Origin: Blastococcus aurantiacus
Lineage (GTDB): Bacteria; Actinomycetota; Actinomycetes; Mycobacteriales; Geodermatophilaceae
Assembly (NCBI RefSeq): GCF_900102425.1
Contig: NZ_FNBT01000007.1
Span: forward strand, 124,001-188,000
Direction of reading: 5' to 3'
Length of the DNA stretch: 64,000 nucleotides
Under the pieces are notes generated by a model, which worked only from the letters and a program-made list of their open reading frames with translations, was not told the origin of the DNA and did not search any database. The position numbers and the translations under genes were made by a program. Shown here piece by piece: positions 28,728 through 36,800 of this stretch (position 1 is its first letter; each line of letters opens with the position of its first letter).

Positions 28728-29474
28728 ATGGACGTCCTCGTCACCGGCGGCACCGGCCGCCTCGGGCAGCACCTCGTCCCGCGGCTGCGGGACGCGGGTT
28801 CGGTGGTGCGGCAGATGTCGCGGCGCGGCACCGGGCCGGGTGGCGTGCGCGGTGACCTCGCCACCGGCTTCGACCTGCGGACGGCGCTGGCCGGCGCCGA
28901 CGTCGTCGTCCACGCCGCCAGCGATCCGCGCGGGGACCCGTGGCAGGTCGACGTCGCCGGCACCCGCCGGCTCGTCGAGGCGGTGGACCGGGACCGGCTG
29001 CGCCACCTCGTGTACGTCTCGATCGTCGGCGTCGACCGGATCCCCTTCGGCTACTACCGGGCCAAGTTCGCCGCCGAGCAGGTGCTGCTCGCCTCGGGCC
29101 TGCCGGTCACCCTGGTCCGGGTGACCCAGTTCCACGACTTCGTCGACGAGCTCCTCTCGACGGCCCGGCGCGGACCCGTCCTGCCCGTGCCGATGGGGTG
29201 GCGGGTGCAGCCGGTCGACGTGGCGGAGGTCGCGGGCCACCTGGTGGAGGTCAGCGCCGGTCCGCCGGCCGGTGCAGTGGTGGAGTTCGGCGGCCCGGAG
29301 GCGCTCACCGTGGCCGAGCTGGCGCGCGCGTGGGCCGGCGCCCGGGCGCCCGGCGTGCACGTGGTGGCCACGCCGGTGCCGGGCCGGATGAGCTCGGCCG
29401 CGCGGGACGGTGCGGCCCTCCCGGGCGGCGGTGCGCGTGGACGGCGCACCTACGCGGAGCACCTCCTGGGCTGA
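28728..29474 (+). CDS. NAD(P)-binding protein, NmrA/atypical SDR family
   Basis: A 248-residue Rossmann protein with the nucleotide-binding start VLVTGGTGRLGQHL. The later part resembles NmrA-like or atypical short-chain dehydrogenases (HLVYVSIVGVD, then YYRAKFAAEQVL), with Tyr and Lys spaced like the catalytic pair. The C-terminus has a basic tail. The ATG at 28728 follows CAGGAT by six bases, so the message is probably leaderless. Its promoter faces away from the HTH-MurA operator 55 bases upstream. The substrate is unknown. Confidence 0.82.
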   Translation: MDVLVTGGTGRLGQHLVPRLRDAGSVVRQMSRRGTGPGGVRGDLATGFDLRTALAGADVVVHAASDPRGDPWQVDVAGTRRLVEAVDRDRLRHLVYVSIVGVDRIPFGYYRAKFAAEQVLLASGLPVTLVRVTQFHDFVDELLSTARRGPVLPVPMGWRVQPVDVAEVAGHLVEVSAGPPAGAVVEFGGPEALTVAELARAWAGARAPGVHVVATPVPGRMSSAARDGAALPGGGARGRRTYAEHLLG

Positions 29475-29563
29475 AGCGCGGCGATCCTGCCGGATTGCGC
29501 GCCGCGACCGCCGCACCGGCTGCGACGGCCGGAAACCGCGAGGAACCTGTCGGTGCCCGTGCC

Positions 29564-29569
29564 TAGGGT
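29564..29569 (+). promoter_or_regulatory. -10 box for leaderless EamA gene
   Basis: TAGGGT is exactly six bases before the GTG at 29576. No ribosome-binding site is present. Confidence 0.5.
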
Positions 29570-29575
29570 GCGGCC

Positions 29576-30499
29576 GTGAGCTCTCCGACACCCGTCCTCG
29601 CCGGGCGCACCGTCCTGGCCGTCGTCGTCACGGTGCTGGCCTGGGCCTCGGCCTTCGTCGCCATCCGCGGGGTGGGGGAGGACCTCTCACCCGGCGCACT
29701 GGCGCTGGGGCGGCTGCTGGTCGGCGCCACGGTGCTGGGCGCGCTGCTCGTCGGGCGCGGCTGGGTTGCCCCCGACCGTCGGGAGTGGACCCTGCTGGCG
29801 GTCTGCGGCGTCGGCTGGTTCGGCATCTACAACGTGGCGCTCAACGCGGCCGAGCAGCACCTCGACGCCGGCACCACGGCGATGCTGGTCAACATCGGCC
29901 CGATCCTCATCGCGGTCCTCGCCGGTCTGCTGCTCGGCGAGGGCTTCCCGCGGTGGCTGGTCGTGGGTGTGGCCGTCGCCTTCGCCGGCGTGCTGCTGAT
30001 CGGCAGCGCCACGCGGGGCGCCGACGCCGACCTGGTGGGAGTGCTGCTGTGCGTCGTCGCCGCCGTCACCTACGCCATCGGGGTAGTCGCCCAGAAGCCG
30101 CTGCTGCGCCGGCTCCCCGGCCTGCAGGTCACCTTCCTCGCCTGCGCCATCGGTGCGGTCTGCTGCCTGCCGTGGGCCGGTGTGCTGGTCGGTGACCTGC
30201 GCACGGCGCCGGCGGGGTCCGTGGCCGGCATGGTCTACCTCGGGGTGGTGCCGACGGCGCTGGCGTTCAGCACGTGGGCCTACGCGCTGCGCCGGATGGA
30301 CGCCGGCCGGCTGGGGGTGACCACCTACCTGGTGCCGCCCCTGGTGATCCTGCTCGGCTGGCTGTTCCTCGACGAGGTGCCGCCCGGGCTGGCCGTCGTC
30401 GGTGGCGCGGTGTGCCTGGCGGGCGTGGCGCTCTCCCGGCGGGGCGGTCAGCGCCGCGCGACGACGCCGGAGCCCGCGCCGCTCGCCGCGGGCGCCTGA
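29576..30499 (+). CDS. EamA/DMT-family transporter
   Basis: A 307-residue membrane protein with about ten hydrophobic segments in two EamA repeats. The first starts near residue 12 (VLAVVVTVLAWASAFVAIRG) and the second near residue 155 (LLCVVAAVTYAIGVVAQKPLL). Drug/metabolite exporters of this family move amino acids, nucleosides or drugs; the substrate cannot be told. The conserved LGEGFPRW and LDEVPPG endings of the repeats are visible. It has its own leaderless promoter, and the next gene has a separate ribosome-binding site. Confidence 0.9.
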   Translation: MSSPTPVLAGRTVLAVVVTVLAWASAFVAIRGVGEDLSPGALALGRLLVGATVLGALLVGRGWVAPDRREWTLLAVCGVGWFGIYNVALNAAEQHLDAGTTAMLVNIGPILIAVLAGLLLGEGFPRWLVVGVAVAFAGVLLIGSATRGADADLVGVLLCVVAAVTYAIGVVAQKPLLRRLPGLQVTFLACAIGAVCCLPWAGVLVGDLRTAPAGSVAGMVYLGVVPTALAFSTWAYALRRMDAGRLGVTTYLVPPLVILLGWLFLDEVPPGLAVVGGAVCLAGVALSRRGGQRRATTPEPAPLAAGA

Positions 30500-30585
30500 G
30501 CTTCCGGGCGGACGCGGGCCGCGTGTGCAGCGCCCCCGCCTCATGGGGTAGGCAGGCACCCGGGACGACGACCGGGAGGACCACG

Positions 30586-31596
30586 GTGGAGCAGCAGGAG
30601 TGGACGCAGGTGGTGGGTGCCGCCACGAAGGCGCCCTCGATCCACAACACCCAGCCGTGGCGGTTCACCGCCACGGCCGACCAGCTCGACCTCTACGTCG
30701 ACCCGGGCCGCGCGCTGCCGGTGCTCGACCCGACCGGCCGGCAGCAGGTGATCAGCTGCGGCGTCGCCGTGGAGTTCGCGGTCGTCGCCCTCGCGGCCGC
30801 GGGCTGGCTGACCGAGGTGGAGCTGCTGCCGGACGCGGGCGACGGCGACCACCTGGCCACCCTCCGGCTGATCGGCCCCATCGAGGCCACGGCCCTGGAC
30901 CGCGAGCTGGCGGCCGCGATCGATCACCGGCACACCGTGCGCGACCCGTTCCAGCCCCGGGACCTGCCCGCCCAGCTGCTGGACCGGTTGCAGGCCGAGG
31001 CCGGCGCCTTCGGCGCCTGGTTCAAGCCGGTGACCCGCTCCGAGGAGGAGGTCGCCACCGTCTTCCTCATCGACCGGGCCGAGGAGATGGAGCAGGGCGA
31101 CCCGGCGTACCTCGCCGAGCTGCAGAGCTGGCTGCGCACCGACCCCGCGGCCGTGGACGGTGTGCCGGTCGAGGCGGTGCCCAGCGGCGACCCGCACCAG
31201 CGGCCCTCGAACTGGACGATCCGCGACTTCGTCGTGGGCACCCGGCCGCACGCGGCCAGCGGTCCCGCCCACGACCCCGACGCCCCGCCGCCCGAGGTCG
31301 AGCGGCCCACCGTCGTGCTCATGGGCACCGACGGCGACGACCGGTACGACTGGCTCCAGGCGGGCCGTGCCCTGGGGCGCGTGCTGCTGCTGGCGACGTC
31401 CGCCGGGATCGCCGCCTCGTCGCTCACCCAGGCGCTGGACTGGCCGGCCACCCGGGCACGCCTGCGCACGCGGCTCTCGCTGGTCGGGTATCCGCAGATG
31501 CTCCTGCGGATGGGCTACCCGCAGGAGGGCGCTCCGGTGGCGGCCAGCGGTCGTCGTCCGGTGGACGAGGTGCTGGCGCCCGCATCCGACGGCTGA
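30586..31596 (+). CDS. Acg-family FMN-binding nitroreductase-like protein
   Basis: A 336-residue protein of the Acg (M. tuberculosis Rv2032) family, a nitroreductase-fold group with a lid that may sequester FMN. The hallmark KAPSIHNTQPWRF is at residues 12-24, and the C-terminus contains a second FMN-fold half (GRALGRVLLLATSAGIAASSL, ending LLRMGYPQ). In mycobacteria such genes belong to dormancy or hypoxia regulons; I see no DosR-type site here. The GTG at 30586 follows GGGAGGACC. A hairpin-poor 86-base gap separates it from eamA. Confidence 0.85.
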   Translation: MEQQEWTQVVGAATKAPSIHNTQPWRFTATADQLDLYVDPGRALPVLDPTGRQQVISCGVAVEFAVVALAAAGWLTEVELLPDAGDGDHLATLRLIGPIEATALDRELAAAIDHRHTVRDPFQPRDLPAQLLDRLQAEAGAFGAWFKPVTRSEEEVATVFLIDRAEEMEQGDPAYLAELQSWLRTDPAAVDGVPVEAVPSGDPHQRPSNWTIRDFVVGTRPHAASGPAHDPDAPPPEVERPTVVLMGTDGDDRYDWLQAGRALGRVLLLATSAGIAASSLTQALDWPATRARLRTRLSLVGYPQMLLRMGYPQEGAPVAASGRRPVDEVLAPASDG

Positions 31597-31612
31597 GCGC
31601 CGCGCCGGTCGA

Positions 31613-32395
31613 TCAGTCGCTGCGCCGCGCCGGCGCCCAGTGGTCCTCGGCGTCGGTGTCCGTGTCGTCCACCGGCCCGGCGCCCGTGGTCCCGGGCGCG
31701 GGGGTCCGGCTCTCCGCGCGGCGCGCAGCTGCCTCCAGCGCCTCGTCGCGCTCGCGGGCGCGCTCCGCGCGTTGCGTCCGTGCCTCCTGGACGCCGGCGG
31801 AGTCGGTGCTGCCTGCCCGCCACAGGAAGAGGGCGGTGAGGGCCAGCCCGACGGGCAGCACGTAGGCGGCCGCCCGCTCGGTCGCCCCCCGGGCCAGCAC
31901 CTCGACGTCGGCGACGAAGAACGTCGTCGCCGCTGCCCCGACCAGGCCCAGCAGGACCAGCACGGTGCCGAGCACCTCCGACCGGCGGCGCAGGGCGTAC
32001 GCCAGGCAGATGAGGCCGACGGCGCTCCCGACGAGGTAGAGCGCCGCGCCCGTGCCGTGCCAGGTGTCGGAGCGGTCGGAGGGGAAGACGCCGACGAGCA
32101 GGGTGCCCACCGAGGCGATCCCCAGCAGGTAGGCGGCCGCTCGGCCGGCGCCGCCGCGGAGGACGGGCAGCAGCAGGAGGGCGCCGCCGAGGACCAGTGC
32201 GGCCTGGACCACGAACGAGGCGTTCATAGCCTGGTGCCCGGGCCAGGTCGTCTCGCCCAGGTCGCTGATGACGTCGTCGACGCGCGAGTGGCCCTGCCCG
32301 CGGAGCTGCACCACCGTCTCCACGACGAAGAACTGCAGCGTCGCCAGCCAGGCGAGCGCGCCCCAGCGGCGTCGGGAGGGAGTCACGGGGTCCAT
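31613..32395 (-). CDS. DUF998-like membrane protein
   Basis: A 260-residue protein with about six hydrophobic segments (residues 10-205) of the DUF998 type. Typical features are the N-terminal GALAWLATLQFFVVETVVQ, the SDLGETT segment between the first two membrane helices and VFPSDRSDTWHGTGAALYL after the third. A 55-residue charged tail (RAERARERDEALEAAARRAE) follows and is probably cytoplasmic and helical. The function is unknown. The ATG overlaps the upstream EVE-like gene by 13 bases, so the two are coupled. Confidence 0.75.
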   Translation of the reverse strand: MDPVTPSRRRWGALAWLATLQFFVVETVVQLRGQGHSRVDDVISDLGETTWPGHQAMNASFVVQAALVLGGALLLLPVLRGGAGRAAAYLLGIASVGTLLVGVFPSDRSDTWHGTGAALYLVGSAVGLICLAYALRRRSEVLGTVLVLLGLVGAAATTFFVADVEVLARGATERAAAYVLPVGLALTALFLWRAGSTDSAGVQEARTQRAERARERDEALEAAARRAESRTPAPGTTGAGPVDDTDTDAEDHWAPARRSD

Positions 32396-32835
32396 CGTCC
32401 CAGCCGCTGCAGCCCGGCCCGCGCCAGCACCGCCTCGAGCTGCGCCGCGGACAGCCACGACGGGTTGCTCCCGGCAGGCATCCGCAGCACCTCGGCGGTG
32501 CGGAAGTGGGGATCGGCCAGCAGCTCGCCCCGCTCGACGGGATCGGGGAGGCGGGTCAGCCGCACCGGGAGGGCCGGGCCGTCGTCGCCTCCTGTGTCCT
32601 CCCGCAGGGCCCCGGTGACGGTGCCGACGGCGTGGACGCCGGGCAGCACGCGACCGCTCACCCACAGCAGGACGGGCTGGCCCGGGGCGATCAGGTCGAG
32701 CCGGTAGGAGCGCCGGACGCAGCGGGTCAGCTCCCGCTCCTCGCCCGGCGCCCAGCCGGGATCGATCTCCGTCGGTGGCCGAGTGCTCTTGAGCAGCCAC
32801 GCTGCCCATGCGTCCGGCCCCGTCCCGAGGCTCAC
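32383..32835 (-). CDS. EVE-domain-like protein, uncertain start
   Basis: About 150 residues resembling the EVE/PUA-like fold, which binds modified bases in DNA or RNA. WAAWLLKSTRPP at the start matches the common W-L-K-S opening, followed by LIAPGQPVLLWVSG and PGVHAVGTVTG. LPVRLTRLPDPV and LRMPAGSNPSWLSAAQ close the fold. The only in-frame ordinary start is GTG 32835, which lies within the 3' hairpin of the preceding gene, so the start is doubtful. The role is unknown; EVE proteins often sit near restriction or RNA-modification genes, which are absent here. Confidence 0.65.
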   Translation of the reverse strand: MSLGTGPDAWAAWLLKSTRPPTEIDPGWAPGEERELTRCVRRSYRLDLIAPGQPVLLWVSGRVLPGVHAVGTVTGALREDTGGDDGPALPVRLTRLPDPVERGELLADPHFRTAEVLRMPAGSNPSWLSAAQLEAVLARAGLQRLGRWTP

Positions 32836-32873
32836 CGTGAGCCTGCGAGTGGTGAGAGGGACGGTGTCCTCCC
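32816..32873 (-). terminator. AGAAGGACC-type 3' hairpin, diverged (copy D)
   Basis: On the minus strand GGGAGGACACC follows the stop at 32874 directly. The CCGTCCC arm pairs with GGGACGGGG-type sequence at 32816-32826, around ACTCGCAGGCTC. The leader is diverged from AGAAGGACC. The far arm overlaps the putative start of the EVE-like gene. Confidence 0.55.
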
Positions 32874-33071
32874 TCAGTCGGTGGCGGCGTGCCGCTCGGC
32901 GCCGGCGGGGTCCGCGTCGTCGGAGCCCACGGCCTGGCGCTCCAGCTCGGTGCGGTGCTCGAGCACCTCGTCGCTGGGGTGCGGGTCCTTGGCGTGCTGC
33001 GTGCGGTCCCGGGTCACGTTCTCCTCGGGCAGGAGGACGTCGTCCAGGTCCGGCTGGTCGGGGGTGGTCAT
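32874..33071 (-). CDS. small acidic protein of unknown function
   Basis: A 65-residue hydrophilic, acidic protein without cysteine, membrane segment or recognisable fold (starts MTTPDQPDLDDVLLPEENV). The ATG at 33071 follows GGAGCACC at a suitable distance, and the stop is directly followed by an AGAAGGACC-type hairpin, which supports it as a real gene. It is probably disordered. No function can be assigned. Confidence 0.55.
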   Translation of the reverse strand: MTTPDQPDLDDVLLPEENVTRDRTQHAKDPHPSDEVLEHRTELERQAVGSDDADPAGAERHAATD

Positions 33072-33147
33072 CGAGGTGCTCCGTCCGTCGCGATTGCTGT
33101 CCCTCGGGCCATAGCCACCAGTCGCCCGGCCTAACCCGGGACGAGGC

Positions 33148-33492
33148 TCACCGCGGCTCGAGGCGCGCCGCCGGCAGCCAGTTCTCGATCAGCGCCGGCC
33201 CGTCCGGGCCGGTCACCGCGTAGGTGACCCGGCCCTGCCAGGCGCCGTGCCGCTGGCGCCACTCGACCAGCAGTCCCGGCCACGTTCCCGGCGCGTCCGG
33301 TGGGTCGTGCACCCAGCAGTGCCTGCCCTCCCCACCGCGCCCGGCTGCACCGCCGGCGGAGGCGGCCGGCGCCGGGGGCGGGGTGGGGGCGGTAGGCGGT
33401 ACGTCCCGAGGCATCGGGTCGGGGTCGGCCGAGGACCGCCCGGAGAGCGCCGCCCGCTCGGCGAGCGACTGCCTCGCCCCGCCCCGCTGCAT
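33148..33492 (-). CDS. small SOS-box-controlled protein of unknown function
   Basis: About 114 residues. The first half is low complexity (Ala/Pro/Gly). The last 60 residues are conserved-looking and tryptophan-rich: HCWVHDPP, TWPGLLVEWRQRHGAWQGRV and ALIENWLPAARLEPR. I do not recognise the domain with certainty; similar short proteins are, as I recall, found near translesion polymerase genes in actinobacteria, but none is here. The start is uncertain: ATG 33492 is 33 bases downstream of a perfect SOS box. Damage-inducible expression is inferred from that site. Confidence 0.6.
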   Translation of the reverse strand: MQRGGARQSLAERAALSGRSSADPDPMPRDVPPTAPTPPPAPAASAGGAAGRGGEGRHCWVHDPPDAPGTWPGLLVEWRQRHGAWQGRVTYAVTGPDGPALIENWLPAARLEPR

Positions 33493-33523
33493 CCCTCCGG
33501 CCACCTGGAGAGGGTCGCACGGA

Positions 33524-33539
33524 TCGAACACCCGTTCGA
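33524..33539 (-). promoter_or_regulatory. SOS box (LexA site)
   Basis: TCGAAC-ACCC-GTTCGA matches the mycobacterial SOS consensus perfectly. It lies 33-47 bases upstream of the leftward small gene, consistent with the -35/-10 zone. Confidence 0.8.
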
Positions 33540-33741
33540 CAGGTGCCGAAGGTGGCGTGTCCGATTGTGAACACTGCGTGCCGTTTTGCTGTGGCCAGCA
33601 CCACTGGATCTCCAGTGGCCGATCTCGGGGCCCCGTTCTATGGCCGGCTGCGTCGGACGGCGGCGTCGCCACTCTCCGTGCAGGGGCGACTGCATGTCCG
33701 CTACCGGGGTGCGGGCACCGACACGCGTCTCGTGGCGTCGC

Positions 33742-33784
33742 GTTCCCGATTCGTTACCTGGCGGTCGCAAGCGGTCCTTAACGT
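33742..33784 (+). promoter_or_regulatory. PHO-box-like direct repeats and -10 box
   Basis: Two adjacent 11-base units, GTTCCCGATTC and GTTACCTGGCG, followed by a weaker GTCGCAAGCGG, resemble the 11-base direct repeats (GTTCACC-type) bound by PhoP in streptomycetes. TAACGT (33779-33784) follows five bases later, a position suited to activation. The downstream nuclease/5'-nucleotidase is a plausible phosphate-starvation target. Confidence 0.45.
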
Positions 33785-33836
33785 CCGCCGCCGTCACCCA
33801 GCTCCACCGCATCCAGTCCCTCGGAAGGATCAACGC

Positions 33837-36800
33837 GTGCCCGAAATCCTCGGCACCGCACGGCGATCAGGCACTGCACGTGCCCTCGGACGCCGCGCCG
33901 CCATCGGCACCGCCGCTGTCTCCATGGCAGTGGTCGGCATGCCCGCGCTCGCCCTCGCGGCGCCCCCGACCGCGCCCTTCATCTCGGAGATCCACTACGA
34001 CAACGACGGCACGGACACCGGCGAGTTCGTCGAGGTCCACCTGCCTGCCGGGACCAGCTCCGCGGGACTGTCCGTCGTTCTCTACAACGGGAGCAACGGC
34101 GCCACCTACGGCACGCTCGCTCTCCCCGAGGTGACCGCGCCGGCAGATGCCCCCGCTGTCGTGGCCGTCGACGGTCCGGCCAACGGCATCCAGAACGGCG
34201 CACCGGACGCGCTGGCCCTCATCCGTGACGGCGCCGTCCTGGAGTTCCTCTCCTACGAGGGGACCTTCGCGGCGACGAACGGCCTGGCTGCCGGTACGAC
34301 CAGCGTCGACATCGGCGTCTCGGAGGCAGGCAACGAGCCGGCCGGCCAGTCGCTGTCCCGCACCTACGACGCCGCTGCGGACGCACTGGTCTGGGCCGGT
34401 CCCGCGGCGAGCACGCGCGGCGCGGTCAACCCCACCACAGGCGGCGAGACGCCCGGTGACGGTGAGACCCCCGGAGACGGTGAGACCCCCGGAGACGGTG
34501 AGACCCCCGGAGACGGTGAGACCCCCGGAGACGGTGAGACCCCCGGCGACGCCTGTGCGACCGAGCCGACCCACGCGGTCGGGACGGTGCAGGGCACCGG
34601 CGACACGACGCCGCTCGACGGCCAGACGGTCACCGTGCGCGGCGTCGTCGTCGGCGACCTGCCCGGCATGTCCGGCTTCTTCGTGCAGGACGCCGGCGAC
34701 GCCAACCCCGCCACGTCCGACGGCGTCTTCGTCTTCAGCCCCGCGGCGGTGGACCTCGGCGACACCGTCACCGTGAGCGGCCCCGCGGCGGAGTACTTCG
34801 GGCAGACCCAGATCGGCGACGGCAACACCGTCACCGTCTGCGCCGAGGGCACTGCGGCCGACCTCCCCGCGGCCACCCCGCTGGACCTGCCGGCCGACGA
34901 CGACGCGCGCGAGCGGGTCGAGGGCATGCGCGTCGAGCCGGTGGACGACCTCACCGTCAGCGAGGTCTACGACCTCACCAGCTTCGGCGACCTGACCCTC
35001 TCCGAGGGCGGCCTGCTGGTGCAGCCGACCGAGCTCGCGCCCCCGGGGCCGGCTGCCGAGGCGATCGCGGTCCAGAACGAGCTGCGCCGCATCGTCCTCG
35101 ACGACGCGGTCGGTGGCCGCACCAGCGTCGAGACCGCCCCGTACCTGACGTCGGCGAACCCCGTCCGCGTCGGTGACGTGGTCGACTTCACCGAGCCGCT
35201 GGTCATGGGCTACGGCTTCGACCAGTGGCGGCTCTTCCCGGCCGACGGCACCGCGGACGGCGTGTTCGCGCCGCAGGACACCCGGCCGGAGTCCCCGGAC
35301 CCGGTCGGCGGCGACATCCAGGTCGGCGCGTTCAACGTGCTGAACTACTTCCTCACCTTCACCGGCTCCGATGCCCGGGGCGCCCGCAGCCAGGCCGCCT
35401 TCGAGCGCCAGGCCGCCAAGATCGTCACGGCCATCAACGCGATGGACGCCGACGTGCTGGCGCTCATGGAGATCGAGGACACCGCTTCCACCGGCTTCGG
35501 GGACGGCGGCCCGGACCAGGCGGTCGCCGACCTGGTCGGGCGGTTGAACGCGGCCGCCGGCTCCGCCAAGTGGGCCTACAGCGCCTTCCCGGAGGAGCTG
35601 CTGGGCACCGACCGCGACGTCATCCGCAACGCGGTCATCTACCAGCCGGCGTCCGTGACGCCGGTCGGGGACGCCGTCGGGCTGGTCGACGAGACCAACT
35701 TCGACAACGCCCGCGAGCCCATCGCCCAGACCTTCGAGGCCGAGGGCGACGTCTTCACCGTCGTCGCCAACCACTTCAAGTCCAAGGGCAGCGGCTCGGG
35801 GGCCAACGCCGACCAGGGTGACGGCCAGGGTGCCTCCAACCCCGACCGCATCGGCCAGGCCGAGGCGCTCGCCGGTTTCGTCGAGGAGCTGCAGGCGAGC
35901 ACCGGCGACGACGACGTGATGGTGCTGGGCGACCTCAACGCCTACTCCCAGGAGGACCCGATCCGGGTCCTCGAGGCGGCCGGCCTGACCGACCTGGGCA
36001 CCGCCTTCGACCCGGGCCGCTACAGCTACGTGTTCGACGACCAGTCCGGATCCCTGGACCACGCGATGTCGACCGCGGGCCTGACGGCCAAGGTGACCGA
36101 CGCCGCGCACTGGAACATCAACTCGGTGGAGTCCTTCGCCTACCAGTACACCGGCGACCCGGCGCTCTACGCCCCGCACCAGTTCCGCTCCAGCGACCAC
36201 GACCCGCTGATCGTGGGCCTGGACCTGGGCGAGCCCGGGGACGGCGGCGTCATCGACGACGGCCTCACCGAGCTCCAGCTGCTCGGGTTCAACGACTTCC
36301 ACGGCCGGCTGGGCGAGGCCGTCGCCCTCGCCGGCACGGTGGAGGAGCAGCGGGAGCGCGACGACATCGACGCCACCGTGCTGGTCTCGGGCGGTGACAT
36401 CATTGGCGCCTCGCCGTTCGTCAGCTCCGTCCAGCAGGACGCGCCGACGCTCGAGGTGCTCAACGAGATGGGCCTCGACGTCTCCACGGTGGGCAACCAC
36501 GAGTTCGACCGTGGCTTCGAGGACCTGATCAACCGGGTCGGCGTGGACGGGGAGAGCGGCCTGGCCGACTTCCCCTACCTGGGTGCCAACGTCTACTTCG
36601 ACAACGGCGACCCCGCCCTGCCGGAGTACGTCCTCACGGACGCTGCCGGTGTCTCGGTCGCCTTCATCGGCGTGGTCACCGAGGAGACCAGCTCCCTGGT
36701 CTCCCCGGCGGGCATCGAGGGGATCACCTTCGGGGACCCGGTCGAGGCCGCCAACCGGGTCGTCGGTGAGCTCACCGACGGCGCCGGCGACGAGGCCGAC

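Larger units (their letters stand above)
33493..33836. other. divergent intergenic region with three regulatory-looking sites
   Basis: This 344-base gap separates the SOS-linked gene from the nuclease gene. It holds an SOS box (33524-33539), a perfect inverted repeat CCACTGGA-TC-TCCAGTGG (33601-33618), and a PHO-box-like set of direct repeats (33742-33774) with a -10 candidate TAACGT (33779-33784). An in-frame extension of the nuclease gene runs through it but lacks coding character. Confidence 0.55.

Noticed and set aside
33543-33836. 98-residue upstream extension of the nuclease protein
   Set aside because: It would bury the signal peptide; the GTG at 33837 has a ribosome-binding site and starts a proper export signal.
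34443-34551. Regular 18-base repeats resembling a CRISPR array
   Set aside because: They have no spacers, stay in frame and encode GETPGD repeats inside a linker.
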